From positions 62,001 through 126,000 of the forward strand of contig ML769475.1 in assembly GCA_009733575.1 (NCBI GenBank): a stretch of DNA of 64,000 nt. The letters are read 5' to 3'. Numbering within the stretch: position 1 is the first letter of the stretch; every line of letters starts with the position of its first letter. Below are positions 46,937 through 57,910 of the stretch, in pieces. The notes beneath the pieces were generated by a model. The model searched no databases. It was given only the letters and a program-made list of their open reading frames with translations, and was not told the origin of the DNA. The translations under genes and the position numbers were made by a program. The DNA is from Gymnopus androsaceus JB14 (lineage: Eukaryota > Basidiomycota > Agaricomycetes > Agaricales > Omphalotaceae).

Positions 46937-48160
46937 ACACTGCCAATAATTATGCTTCAGCCAAGCTGAAGCATAATGGGAAATAAATTATTTCAATCCC
47001 TATACAATGTGTACTTTTTCAGAAAAATTCAAAAATCATATATTTCAATAGAGCAATGAATAAATTGAATTCCGGCATTCTGAATTGAGAAATTTATATA
47101 GATATGTGAAAGAGAAGCTTTCAATTGGACTCTGGAAACAATAGATTCAATGTGGACTTGAAAGCCCTGCTTTCACAATAAGAGTGAAAGTAATTGTTTC
47201 GAAAAAAATTCAATTATTGCCTTTCGCTGTGCGGTTTGGCAGCGGCCCGGATCGGCCCGAGCATCGAAGTACTTATTCTCTTTCGGGAACCATTCTTCTT
47301 TACTTACCTGTGAAGGGAGCAGTACTCTTAACTATCTTCGCCACCGCTTCCTAGAGGATATGTTTGTCATTTGTCCTTCTCTAAGGACGTGCTACGACTC
47401 TGTATCCTCCATGGAGTTCTTGCAAATGATTCTATTCAGAAATCGGACGCTACCTATACTGGCAAAATTTGTATATGATGTACTGAATATCTTTGCAGGC
47501 AAGGAAGCCTGGATTCCTGCGGCAGAACTGTATGAACCTTTACGTATCGGAAATTAATTATATGGGTGCCTCATTCCTTGATCTCGCTGTGCCTTGGGCT
47601 TTAACTAAAATTGCGCCTAACCTTCGGGGTTTCCTTTGTGTCTAGTGTAGACATCGGAAAACCAAGTTTAACTACTTGTTGGAACGAAGCTTACACTAAA
47701 TGCACTGGTTGCCTTCGTGCCGAGTGCAAACGTCGCGAGCCGGGTAGTCGGTGCTGCCTGAAGTAGGAGCCTCGATTATCTGCCACAACGGCGGGAGCAC
47801 AAGGTGCCCACGGCATGCATACAGGCGCTATGCGTGTAGCGTGGAACCCGGCTGTTTCTCAATGGGACCGCGCCGGTTTACCTACCTACCTACCTTCGAA
47901 ATATTTGCTTTCACTCTTATTGTAAAGTAAAAGTATTTAGTCCGCATCAAAACTATTGTTTTGAGAGCTCAATTGAAAAGCGCTCTCCCGGAAGTCTGTT
48001 TAAAATTCAAAATTCAGAGGGTCTAAATGTAATTCCTTTGTAAGTTCATTGAAATATTTATTTTATATACTTGTATGAAAAAGTACATTTATCTTATGCA
48101 CTGAAATAATTCATTTCTCACAGTACTTCAGCCTGGCTGAAGTATAATCATTGGCGGTGT
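46937..48160. mobile_element. Non-autonomous DNA element with ~265-bp imperfect inverted repeats
   Basis: Ends ACACTGCCAAT and, as complement, ACACCGCCAAT. Inverted similarity continues to about 47205 on the left and 47895 on the right (ctttcac-ataagagtgaaag). Each terminus itself holds a hairpin (attatgcttcagc / gctgaagcataat at the left; acttcagcc / ggctgaagt at the right). The GC-richer interior (47210-47890) has only a 65-codon ORF with no recognised domain. The empty site at 20630-20645 shows the insertion point. A 3-4-bp duplication (TGAC / TGAT) is suggested. Confidence 0.8.
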
Positions 48161-48240
48161 ATGATCCTCTTGTTTCAAATATTTTTGTTCAAAGTTCTTC
48201 CACTGACCCTGTCGTTTCAAATCTTAGTTAGTCAAGTGCG

Positions 48241-48260
48241 CACGGCGATTATACGCCGTG
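48241..48260. promoter_or_regulatory. Palindrome with CGG-N10-CCG upstream of secreted gene 1
   Basis: A perfect 7-bp inverted repeat, cacggcg and cgccgtg around attata, contains CGG-N10-CCG, the spacing type bound by fungal Zn2Cys6 regulators. It is conserved base for base at 51110-51129 upstream of the duplicate gene. A TATAAAA follows at 48328. Confidence 0.5.
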
Positions 48261-48327
48261 TAATGAAATCTGCCTTCCTTTCGCAAATTCATGCGCGCTC
48301 TATACTCTTGGCGATCGGCAACGCAAC

Positions 48328-48334
48328 TATAAAA
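48328..48334 (+). promoter_or_regulatory. TATA box of secreted gene 1
   Basis: TATAAAA lies 87 bases before the ATG at 48415. It is conserved at 51196-51202 in the duplicate. Confidence 0.55.
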
Positions 48335-48414
48335 GCAAACTGACTGGAGAGCTCGGACTCCGGAACCCATCAATTTGGCACGTCGCGCCATCTCCACCTC
48401 CCACCAGTCGCTAC

Positions 48415-49182
48415 ATGACCATGTTTTTCACCACCGCTACGCGTTTCATTGGTGCTACCAGTACGCTTTTGCTACTCGTCTCGGCTTTGAACTCGAAAGC
48501 GGTCATGGGTTCTTCGATAACCGCAACCTCGAGTTTAGGAACTAATTTTACTCTCGCCGCTTTGAACACTACGTTGTCCAACGCGAATTCCACTGGGGCA
48601 CCACTTGTGCTAGGTGAAGCTGGTGAGTTAATTATCTAAAGGGCTCTGAAGCTCTTCTCCGTCCTTGCATACTTTACTAACTCATGATTCAAATTATGTA
48701 GGTGCCATAGATGGAGAATCATTCCATGTCACGTCGGTAAGCTCTTCGCGTAGTAGCACATACACCGATTACAATAAATATCCTTCTCCCAATTCTAGAC
48801 GTACAGCTCCTACCCATATAACGACTATCCATCCCTGGGCCTCGTAGGAGGAAACCTCCGCGCCTTCGACAGCGAAGGAAACTGGTTCACAAACGCTAGT
48901 GCACCCTCCTCAGGCTCCTCCGGCGAAGAGCTCTCATGGGGTACGAGCTCGTTCTACAGCAGCCCCGCTTCGACGGCTTTTTCTGCAGTCACCCTATCCA
49001 CATCAGATTACCCGGTCCTGGCAGTTAATGGGATATATGACTTGTGGTATTTGTGTCCTTCGGATGAGCCTTCAGTGGGACAGGATTCGGTGTATTACAA
49101 CACGACTTCGATTGCTTCATCGCAAGACAGCTCTCAAACCATTGCTTGTTATGCGGTTTCGTTGAATATAGTTTCGGTGTGA
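48415..49182 (+). CDS. Small secreted protein, unknown family, duplicate 1 (intact)
   Basis: Three exons: about 48415-48625, a short exon at about 48702-48736 (GAIDGESFHVTS), and about 48799-49182. A signal peptide (TRFIGATSTLLLLVSALNSK) is followed by a Thr/Ser/Asn-rich segment with several N-glycosylation sequons. The C-terminal domain contains YPYNDYPSLGLVGGNLRAF, NGIYDLWYLCP and TIACYAVSLNIVSV, with two conserved Cys. Similar unnamed secreted proteins are common in Agaricomycetes; the function is unknown. The promoter has a TATA box and a CGG-N10-CCG palindrome. A tandem duplicate follows at 51295. Confidence 0.75.
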
Positions 49183-49329
49183 ACGGTTAGTCCGAGTTTT
49201 TGTGTGCTTGTTTCTCTTCGCTGATACTTAGATGCAGCCAGGATCTGTAAGTTGCTCCGTGGTTCAGATAAACTTGTACTTGATTCACGAATGAGTCTGG
49301 ATGCTGCCTTACCTAACTAGTTTATGCAC

Positions 49330-49480
49330 CTCTTAGCCAGATAAAATGTCGTCCCGTACAGTAGCATTACCTTTACAGACGTTTCAGAAATATCTTAACT
49401 TGCTACAGCGCCTGATAAAGCGCCCAAGGGTTTTCGAAATCCGCTCTCTTTCACAAATAGCTAACCAGCTAGATATCTAG
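49330..49480. other. 3' flank of secreted gene 1
   Basis: It diverges from the duplicate's 3' flank near 49350. The corresponding place in the duplicate (about 52255) begins an inverted-repeat element. Confidence 0.4.
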
Positions 49481-49483
49481 CTG

Positions 49484-50825
49484 AATGCCCTGCTCTCACT
49501 GCCGCCACCCTCGAATAGACGCTGATCGTCGCTCCTTGATACCCGAAAAACTGCGCTGGGAATCTGGCCCTGCATCGGTTAAGCCTGATGAGGTGGCTTT
49601 GATTCTACAAAGGCCTAGACGATTTTGAAAGTCATCGTCATTTAGAATGCCCGAGTTGTAGCATTCTTGTGGACACTAGATCAGGAGCGTTTGCGGGCCT
49701 ATGCAGCGGAGGTCCAGTCTCTACTCTCGCCTATCCGAGAGATTCCCGATGAAATTTTGCAGCGTATCTTTCTGTTGCGACACCAATCGCTTTATCATGT
49801 ACCTCTCCCATCCAGGTAATCTCAAGGACAAGCCTGCGTTGGCTCTCAGCGGCGTCTGTTCACGATGGCGTAGGATTGGACTTTCTATGCCTGTTTTGTG
49901 GTCTAATTTTCTCAATCGGTCACTGCAATGTCTATTGGCAGTCTCCGTCCACCTCAACGAATATCCATTTTTGCATCTTCCAAAACACGAAAAACATCCC
50001 GTTTTGGTTCGTCTAACGGACCATGTACATCGCTGGCACAGTCATTCACGATCTGTTTTCGGCCAGTAATTACATTTTTATGAAGACATCGCTCTCATTC
50101 CCTCTCCTGGAAGACTTGGAGATTGTGCACGCTGATAAAGCAGAGCTGTCCTGGTTTATTAATGCAGCGCCAAAGCTGAAAGCTTGAGACTGCCGGCTTC
50201 TCACCTAATCCGATTGAGGATGACTTGCAAGTCCTCTTTCATTGCTAAACCTTAGAGAAGCTTGTGAAAAAATTACTCTTACTCGCCTTGGCCACAGAAT
50301 ACTCCCATGCCTCCCATTACTTCTGCCTCGATAGAAACACTTTCTATCTGGCACGGTGACAGTAATGTCGACGTGGAATATTCGGTCTTCAGATTCATCG
50401 ACTTACCCTCCCTACATCTCAAACCATCGCGTCACTTTGCATTAAATAATGGTCAACTTTGACCCTTTCATGGCATTTTACCAGCGTTCGTCTTTCTCCT
50501 TAACCACCCTCTCCATTCAGAGTTTATCTCTTCTCTCACTCGAACCTTGTACTCATCCCTTATCCATTTACCAACTCTACTACACCTCACTCTCAATGAC
50601 GCCAACGTTCCAACTGAGAGTAGTCCTATAACGTGGCAACTTATAGAGTCTCCGCGCTTATCATAGTAGCCCTCTTCATCAACATTTCGTCCACCCATTG
50701 TCTCGAGACTACAATCCTTGACCTTGAATGTTGGTGCGGATTCCTTCGAGGATGCTACCGTGGATGGATATGGTCCAGTCTCGTTCCCAAGTTCTCCTTG
50801 AGTCAAACTGGTGGCAGGTCGACCC
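49484..50825 (+). pseudogene. F-box protein relic
   Basis: Fragments in shifting frames spell an Agaricomycete F-box protein. PEKLRWESGPASVKPDEVALI comes near the start, then AEVQSLLSPIREIPDEILQRI (the F-box), PALALSGVCSRWRRIGLSMP and VLWSNF, and, to about 50640, leucine-rich pieces such as LLHLTLNDANVPTESSPITW. At least three frame changes and several stops interrupt it. F-box proteins are SCF ubiquitin-ligase adaptors and are highly expanded in mushrooms. It lies between the two secreted-protein duplicates. Confidence 0.75.
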
Positions 50826-50831
50826 TCCCAG

Positions 50832-51090
50832 TGGACTGCCTACGGGAGGTTGTCATACAGTTTCGGAATCGGGAGGAGCCTGAAGCAAAGGGTATACATC
50901 AAGCCCTTGGAGGATATTGAGAAGAATGAGATGAGGATTTTGATTTCGTGGAAGATGTAGTCTGTTGGTTGATTCTTGAACTGTGGAAACGCGTGGAGGT
51001 TTTTAAATATATATATATTCGTCTTGATTTCGGAGCAACGCGGAAGTGACACGAATGGATGACCGCGTCTTCCCTGAACTCTCAGTTTCA
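50832..51090. repeat. Dispersed ~290-bp repeat, copy 3
   Basis: Homologous to 20353-20650 and 46690-46936, with the same orientation relative to the downstream secreted gene as copy 2. It lacks the inserted element (cttccctgaactctcagtttca), a second empty site. Confidence 0.7.
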
Positions 51091-51109
51091 ATTCTAGATT
51101 AGCAGTGCG

Positions 51110-51129
51110 CACGGCGATTATACGCCGTG
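51110..51129. promoter_or_regulatory. Palindrome with CGG-N10-CCG upstream of secreted gene 2
   Basis: Identical to the palindrome at 48241-48260. A TATAAAA follows at 51196, 99 bases before the ATG at 51295. Confidence 0.5.
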
Positions 51130-51294
51130 TAATAAATCTTCCTTCATTTCGCAAATTCATGCCCGCTCTATACTCTTAGCGATCAGCAACGCGACTATAA
51201 AAGCAAACTGACTGGAGAGCTTCGTTATTCGGATTCCGGAACTCATCAATTTGGCACGCTCCCCAAGCTTCACGCTATCTCCACCAGTCGCTAC

Positions 51295-52062
51295 ATGACT
51301 ATGGTTTTCACCACTGCTACGCGTTTCATCGGTGCTACCAGTACCCTTTTGTTACTCGTCTCGACTTTGAACTCGAAAGCGGTCATGGGTTCTTCGATAA
51401 CCGCAACCTCGAGTTTAGGAACTAATTTTACTCTCGCCGCTTTGAACACTACGTTGTCCAACGCGAATTCCACTGGGGCACCACTTGTGCTAGGTGAAGC
51501 TGGTGAGTTAATTATCTAAGGGCTCTGAAGCTCTTCTCCGTCCTTGCATACTTTACTAACTCTTTATTCAAATGATGTAGGTGCCATAGACGGAGGATTA
51601 TTCGAAGTCACGTCGGTAAGCTCTTCGCGTAGTAGCACATACACCGATTAAATAAATATCCTTCTCCCGATTCTAGACATACAACTCCTACCCATATAAC
51701 GATTTTCCATCCCTGGGCCTCGTAGGAGGAAACCTCCGCGCCTTCGACAGCGAAGCGAACTGGTTCACAAACGCTAGTGCACCCTTCCTCAGGCTCCTCC
51801 GGCGAAGAGCTCTCATGGGCTACGAGCTCGTTCTACAGCAGCCCCGCTTCGACGGCTTTTTCTGCAGTCACCCTATCCACATCAGATTACCCGGTCCTGG
51901 CAGTTAATGGGATATATGACTTGTGGTATTTGTGTCCTTCGGATGAGCCTTCAGTGGGACAGGATTCGGTGTATTACAACACGACTTCGATTGCTTCATC
52001 GCAAGACAGCTCTCAAACCATTGCTTGTTATGCGGTTTCGTTGAATATAGTTTCGGTGTGAA
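51295..52062 (+). pseudogene. Small secreted protein, duplicate 2 (frameshifted)
   Basis: Nearly identical to the gene at 48415-49182 with the same introns. In exon 3, duplicate 1 reads GCACCCTCCTCAGG and duplicate 2 reads GCACCCTTCCTCAGG. The extra T near 51785-51787 shifts the frame after WFTNASAP, so the C-terminal domain would be lost, although it remains readable in another frame to 52062. The signal peptide and N-terminal part are intact. A recent loss or a sequence error fits equally. Confidence 0.8.
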
Positions 52063-52254
52063 CGGTTAGTCCGAGTTTTTGTGTGCTTGTTTCTCTTCGC
52101 TGATACTTAGATGCAACCACATTCCAGAAGTTGCTCCGTGGTTCAGATAAACTTGTACTTGATTCACGAATGAGTCTGGACGCTGAATCAACTAACTAGT
52201 TTATGCACCTCTCACCTCTTATCTACACTTTCCTAGATAAAATGTCGCCTCGTA

Positions 52255-52895
52255 CTTGCTTCTTTCAGAAATCTCTTGTCTCACGCTCGAAAATAAATAC
52301 ATAAATCGAAAAATTCAGAAAATCGAAAACTCCTCTCTACGCCATCGAAACACCACAATATAAAGCCCTGTACTCTAGAAACTCTTCAGCGTATCCGCTA
52401 GTACATGAGACATATGTTGTAGCGAAATGACCACAACAAAATGGCCACGTCACATCCAGTTTGAGCTAGAAAGACGCGTCAACTACGCATAGTTGAGGTG
52501 GAGAAGAGTTTGAGAGTCGATGATGAGGGAATGGAATAGTATGGGCCTATATGGAACTCCGAATCTCCGAGTGAGCTCGCGCTATGTCATATTTGAAGAA
52601 ACACATACCAGATACACTACCAGCCCTTATTCCTGTCCAAATACACATCCTCCGGAGGGTCTGAAGTGGATTCTCCGCTTGTTATTATCCCCCTATCATT
52701 GCCAGCGATTCCGCACTAATTTGCGACCAAAATGAGCCAAAAGGTCCTATATCTTCTTGAAGGTTAGTAGGAAGCAGCCTAAGGAAGCAGGTCAAGGCCA
52801 GTAGAGACCTGTAGACTGCCAGCGACACTGAAACGATTTTTTGAATTTTTCGATTTATTTATTTATTTTGACCAAGAATTTCTGAAACGTCTGTA
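52255..52895. mobile_element. Inverted-repeat element, about 0.64 kb
   Basis: Left end tttcagaaat...aaataaatacataaatcgaaaaattcagaaaatcg. The right end is its complement, with (attt)n and ...atttctgaaa ending near 52887. The inverted similarity is about 65 bases. The interior has only short ORFs. It begins where the two secreted-gene duplicates stop being collinear. Confidence 0.55.
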
Positions 52896-53181
52896 CTTCG
52901 TGCCTCTGCTATAGCAAGCTTGCTTGCGAGAGTCTGCCTACGGGAGACAATGCCTCTGCCGTGCATGAAATTTAATGAATTCAACTGTCACAATAAGTAT
53001 GCAAAGTCCTTCGATTTCAAGTCATGAATAATGTCCGTTATACAACCGTTACAACATCGTTATGAAACCCATTCAACTCCTTCAATAATTCCAACATTGA
53101 GCAGTCCACCAAATTATCCTCCCGTGAAATCATCAGCAGCAGGCTTCACGTTCGCGTTCACGCCTGCTAAGAGAAGATCCT
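52896..53181. other. 3' flank of Kre9-like copy 2
   Basis: Shares blocks with about 20690-20890 (atgaataatgtccgttat, aacattgagcagtccaccaaa), so the duplicated segment extends about 200 bases beyond the 3' end of the gene. Confidence 0.55.
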
Positions 53182-53747
53182 TTAGGCAGCAGCGATAGTG
53201 AACGAAGGGCCAATGTTTCCAGAATCGCCGAAAACTATATGTGCATCACATATCATTTATCATTTAGTGGCCGTGTTTGATCTAGAAGGATAGTACACTC
53301 ACGAACGACCTGGTAATCACCGCCAGGGATGAGGTTCTCGGGAACAGTGACCGTGAAAAATCCATCGGCGGCAGCCAAATTGAAAGGGGGGCTCAAGTAC
53401 AAGGCTGTAAACCCTCAGGCTATGAGCATTAGGAAGAAGGAGGGAAGGAAACGGGATACGGACCCTCAAATTGGTTCACTGCGAGAACAATTCGTCCACC
53501 GTTGGATACGTTGACAGGTTCGTCGGCGGTGCTCCTACAGCTACTATTAGTACAATCCCTTCTCCGATTAGCGGTATCCGTACCAAGTGACGTTGACGGT
53601 GGAACCAAGGGTCCATACGGTCCCCGCAACAGGAGAAGTGATGGTCGGGTCCCAGACATCGAGAGCACTGCGACGCGCTGGTGCAGCGTTGACGGAGACA
53701 GCAAGGTAAGCCAAAGCGCTAGCGAGGAGGGAAGTCGTGAATTTCAT
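53182..53747 (-). CDS. Small secreted Kre9/Knh1-type cell-wall protein, copy 2
   Basis: A paralogue of 20884-21455 with the same four-exon structure. The signal peptide is MKFTTSLLASALAYLAVSVNA. The mature part begins DPTITSPVAGTVWTLGSTVN, then STADEPVNVSNGGRIVL, NLAAADGFFTVTVPENLIPG and GDYQVV, and ends FGDSGNIGPSFTIAAA. It has no Ser-rich tail or GPI signal. All intron phases agree and there is no lesion. The role is presumed to be in the cell wall or extracellular. The upstream flank to about 54780 is contiguous, unlike that of copy 1. Confidence 0.82.
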
Positions 53748-55048
53748 GTCGTAGAGGTGTAAAGAGTATAGAAGAGAAGAAACGAAAAGATATCCAACGA
53801 GATGAACCTGTTGAATGGGGCATCATGGTCAAACATCTAGTCTTTTATAGTGTTTGGAGATGGGGAGCGAATGTCTGTCATGTGTACTAAAATGACGGCG
53901 TGGCCTGGCGCGGCAGCCAAGTCTGAAGGGACATCACGGAGATTGACTGAATGTTTTCAATTGATTTCTGCACTGTGATCTTGTGGCGGAGGCTGACGGA
54001 GGCCTATTACTGGCTTGGGCAAGCTTAGCTATCCGGTTCTAAATTCCTTCTGAATAAAATGCGTACAGTACTGCTACAGTATACAGTCAATGTCAAAGCA
54101 AGGACACGGTCTACTACGGTGTCCGTCGGAAACTCGGGTTTCGGTAGAATTGCGAATGAAAGCGCATGACTAGAGGAGCTATCTCCGATGTCCAGGTCCA
54201 ACTGCAAAGCATTGGCGGGGCCCGATGCAGAAGGATAAGGAAAGAAAACGCCGGCAAGAGAAAAGATCTAGAGTCGTTTCTATTCAAGCCTTCGAGGTTG
54301 GCCAATTTGAGGCCTAAAGGCCTAATTTTCCATCCAACTTCCGAGCTTCCTTGGTTCCTTGCTTCCGTCAGCTTTGAGCTGCGAAGGCGTAATCGGTAGT
54401 GAAACCATCCACTTTGTGCCGATGGCGTTCATCCGAGCATCGAGGACAGGAAGGATCTAGAGGCCCAAATTCATCAGCTTCCTTGTAGCCATCGGACGTG
54501 GCCATCGGTCAATGTAATGTCATACGGTACATTTACCCCGCCTTGATGATATTGCTCAAGATTTTCCAGAATCCATGAACAGCAGCACTAGAAGAGTAAG
54601 ACCGGATGTGACCGTCAAGCATATTCTCACTTTTCAATTGACATGTCTTCCTGGAGCTCTGCAGCTGTAAATTCAGGAATCAGAAGGATTCGACACTCGA
54701 GGAAATGCCGACTCTCGTACCATTATCGCAAGAAGAAAGGGCCTCGATTGAAGTATCAACGGTGCTTTGAATCTGTATTGACTTTCACGGTGAAGTGAAT
54801 AAAAGCGGCGGTCTAGAGAGTGAAACGAAAACGAAAACAAAAAACCTTCAATTATGCGACACCATGAGAAGCTCGAAGACCCTGACATTTGCAGGTCTTC
54901 CTTTGCGTCTTTTCGGCGACGGGCCTTGAATGTGGATGAGCTCCAACAGCAACTCTATCGTCAAATGTGAATGCGAAGAAAACTCTCGATTAACATTACC
55001 CTAATGCTCTTTACGGTACGAACAGTACTAGTGTATCCTTTACCATCA
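53748..55048. repeat. 5' flank of Kre9-like copy 2, duplicated sequence
   Basis: 53748-54780 is a diverged but collinear match to 21456-21761 plus 23478-24130. A TATAAAAG is at 53838 on the minus strand. No gene is recognised. 54780-55048 shows nothing supportable. Confidence 0.55.
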
Positions 55049-56737
55049 TCACTTCCCTTTACCATGTTCAACTATTAAACCCTTGAGCGACGTGAGGAGT
55101 CCTGTTCGGGCTTCCGGTGCTCCTTGAGCTTCCCGAGTTACATCCTGAACAGTTTTCTTCCATTTCAAGAAATTCTGGCTGTGAGCCTTGTTGGTGGCGA
55201 TCGGGGTTTGGACTGGGCCGCGGGCGGCTTTGGCTAGAGAGTGGGATGAAGACGGGGTGAGTAAGCAAGTGCGGAGCAAGACAGACAGAGGAAACTCACC
55301 GAAATCGTTTTTGGACTTGACAGGCGCCAAAGCGACATACTCCATAGTTCCAGCTTTATAAGGATTCGTCTGGCTGAACATCACGCGAGAACCAACGATA
55401 AGAGCGTCAGCGTTTATTCTCGTCGTGCTCAAACCGCTCGAATTCCTCGCAACCGAGAGCGGCGGTTCTTCAAGGACCACACTCCCAGGAACCATCCGCA
55501 TTTTAGCAACGCTGCGCAGAATATTTTCGCGTCGGACACCTTCATTCGAGTTGTGGTCCAACAAGGGAAGTTTATCTCCCCAGTCCCGTTTTCGTATCAT
55601 CGGCGTCAAACCACCAAAGGAGGCGACGTAGATGCTTTCTGGGACTTGGGTCTGGGCTCGGTCTCGGCCGGTTTGTAAGACGATACCTGGTTGGGGAGTA
55701 GCGAAGAGCTGGGTGTGAAGGTTTGTGGGGTGGTTGTAGAGGAGACCGCCGACCTGGTGTGGTCGTTGTTCGATGACGACCTCGGCTGAAGAGCCTGCGC
55801 CAGCAAACTGGGAGGATGTATGGGCTTCGATGAATCGACGGTGATAATTGGGAGATGGGATTCTGTCGGGATTCGGCATGCAACTCTGAGCGACCTCGTA
55901 AAGGGTTTTACTCGGGTCGAGGGATATTTGTCGAGTTGCAGTACTGTTGTTTTTCGACTGGGATAGCTTTAATTTTACAGAATGATCAAGTTCTGCTTCC
56001 TTGGCAGCTTGTTCTACCTCCCACTGTTTCTGTTCCAAGATACGCTGGTCCTCTAGAGCGAGTTGTTGAAGAAAGTCTTTGAATTTCGGGCGTAGTTGGC
56101 GAAGACGACGAACATAACGTTCGAATTCTTTGGGTAGCATCGCATCGATGTTTGGTGAAATCTGGTTGTGAGCCTTGAGCGATCGACGATGGCCATAGTT
56201 TCCTTGACCAGCTTTCCCAAACGACTCCAAGCCTGTGGAGATGGAAGCGTTTCTTTGCGTCTCCAGTCTCGCTCTCTGTGCTCTTTGTGCTTCCTCCTGC
56301 ACGAGGGTCGCATTAGAACCAGCGCCTACTTCTTCTGCCTCGGGTCCTTCCGACCTATAGCAAAATTCTGAATCTATGAGCCACTGGGAAGAATTCTTCG
56401 ACCCAAGTGTTTTTGCCCAAGGAGTTTTGGGTTTTATTAGAGGTCGGACCTGCATCTCTTCAAACCGTCTAATGAACCGTACTTCGTCCTCGGCTCTGTT
56501 CCATTCGATGAACTGAGCTCTGTCTTCGAACGGAGCAGGAAGAGAGATGAAGGCATTTCTTCTGCGCAAAGCTAGTGGCCTTTTAAGACCCCATGAGCCT
56601 CGAGAAGCATGTTCGGGAGGGGTGTAATAAGTTTGTCTGATTTGTGGGTCGAATGTCGCGAAGCGGGAGCGTCGGAGAAGAGACGCGAAGGGAGAAGAAG
56701 GAGGATGCACAGTTACTGAAGCTGTAGCTGCAGCCAT
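55049..56737 (-). CDS. mrp51: Mitochondrial small-subunit ribosomal protein MRP51
   Basis: The N-terminus carries the MRP51 signature LLRRSRFATFDPQIRQTYYT followed by HASRGSWGLKRPLALRRR and FEDRAQFIEWNRAEDEVRFI. MRP51 is a fungal mitoribosome small-subunit protein involved in translation of mitochondrial mRNAs. The protein is about 540-560 residues with a basic, low-complexity middle. A 66-nt GT-AG intron (55234-55299) near the 3' end joins KNDFA to KAARGP. Because it is a multiple of three without a stop, the unspliced frame stays open. No lesion. It is a single-copy housekeeping gene marking the start of the conventional right part of the window. Confidence 0.9.
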   Translation of the reverse strand: MAAATASVTVHPPSSPFASLLRRSRFATFDPQIRQTYYTPPEHASRGSWGLKRPLALRRRNAFISLPAPFEDRAQFIEWNRAEDEVRFIRRFEEMQVRPLIKPKTPWAKTLGSKNSSQWLIDSEFCYRSEGPEAEEVGAGSNATLVQEEAQRAQRARLETQRNASISTGLESFGKAGQGNYGHRRSLKAHNQISPNIDAMLPKEFERYVRRLRQLRPKFKDFLQQLALEDQRILEQKQWEVEQAAKEAELDHSVKLKLSQSKNNSTATRQISLDPSKTLYEVAQSCMPNPDRIPSPNYHRRFIEAHTSSQFAGAGSSAEVVIEQRPHQVGGLLYNHPTNLHTQLFATPQPGIVLQTGRDRAQTQVPESIYVASFGGLTPMIRKRDWGDKLPLLDHNSNEGVRRENILRSVAKMRMVPGSVVLEEPPLSVARNSSGLSTTRINADALIVGSRVMFSQTNPYKAGTMEYVALAPVKSKNDFGEFPLSVLLRTCLLTPSSSHSLAKAARGPVQTPIATNKAHSQNFLKWKKTVQDVTREAQGAPEARTGLLTSLKGLIVEHGKGK

Positions 56738-57910
56738 TCACCTAGAAATAACATAAAATTTTAAAGTAAAAAAGCTTGAAAATGAATGCTCACTGTCACC
56801 TCGTCGTTGTTCAGAATAATTTACTGGCGCCTAAGTACCGGGAATTTCGGACCTCGGAGTTTGAAAGTCACGGGACTCCTCCTTTAAAAAAGGCCGCTTG
56901 CGAGCGCTTTTCTCTTCATCTTTTTCACTACGGATAAATTACCATCTAACCGCCACAGTCTTCGCGACTTGTTCTCTACGGATGGATGGTCCAGACAACC
57001 GTTGAAGATGGAGGAGAGGCTCAAAAACAATCTATGCTGATGCTCTTCCCACTGGTTGAGGGGCGAGGACGCAGGATCACCTGGAGTTTCCTACAAATTT
57101 TACTGTACTTTACACGCCTTTGGTTCAATATATTGTGAGTTTCAGTTTTCCTTTATTCGCCGATAGTAGAATGCAACCGATGATGATAAACCTGGTAAAG
57201 GAACGTGCCCCGTTTCTCCTTGTTGGATGAAATTTCTCTGGTAGAGAACGCTTGAACGGGTCCAGTCGCCTTCCTTAGGGTCGCTGCGCGGATGCTGGTC
57301 GAGCTGGTTTAGGGCACGGATGGAGATATTAAGGCGAGGCTGAGGCTTGTGTTCTTGACTTTTTTTTCTTGCTTCTTGCTTGGTTTGTTCTGGTAACTAA
57401 CGTTACATTCTTTTTCCTGTAGGCTTTCATCTACATGTATCGTATGCTTTCTGTATCGTCTCGTATTGTTCTACTTTCGAATGCAGTTTGTTTCTCTCGA
57501 AAACCTCGATTCATCTTTAATTTGTGCAAGACTTTGCTATTGAGCGTCTACAGATTCTCATAATTTTTGTCCACGACCGCCGGTCGGTTTGCGGTTCGTG
57601 CGTACTGTGATACGCCAGGTACATACCGTCGCCAAGTTCGACGAAGGCAACGAATAATATCAATCAAAATATCATTTTGCTTCCCATGCGCCCATGTGCC
57701 TGGCATCTGCTGGCTTTGTATAAAAGGTAAACGTATATTTCCGTTATTTTCCTCTCATTCTCGTTCCACCCTTCCCTCTTTCAGCTCCCTTTACAATTTC
57801 CTCCGCGCCCGGTAGCGCCAATCGACCTACTCACTTCACTTCTTTGATTTTACATTCTTTGATATCCTCCTCTCTTTCTTATCCAACCTACTCTTTTCGT
57901 TCCTCTAACG
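56738..57910. other. Intergenic, no gene
   Basis: Promoter region of MRP51 (left) and of the small secreted protein (right). No coding exon is recognised. It may contain an untranslated leader of the gene at 57911. Confidence 0.5.
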
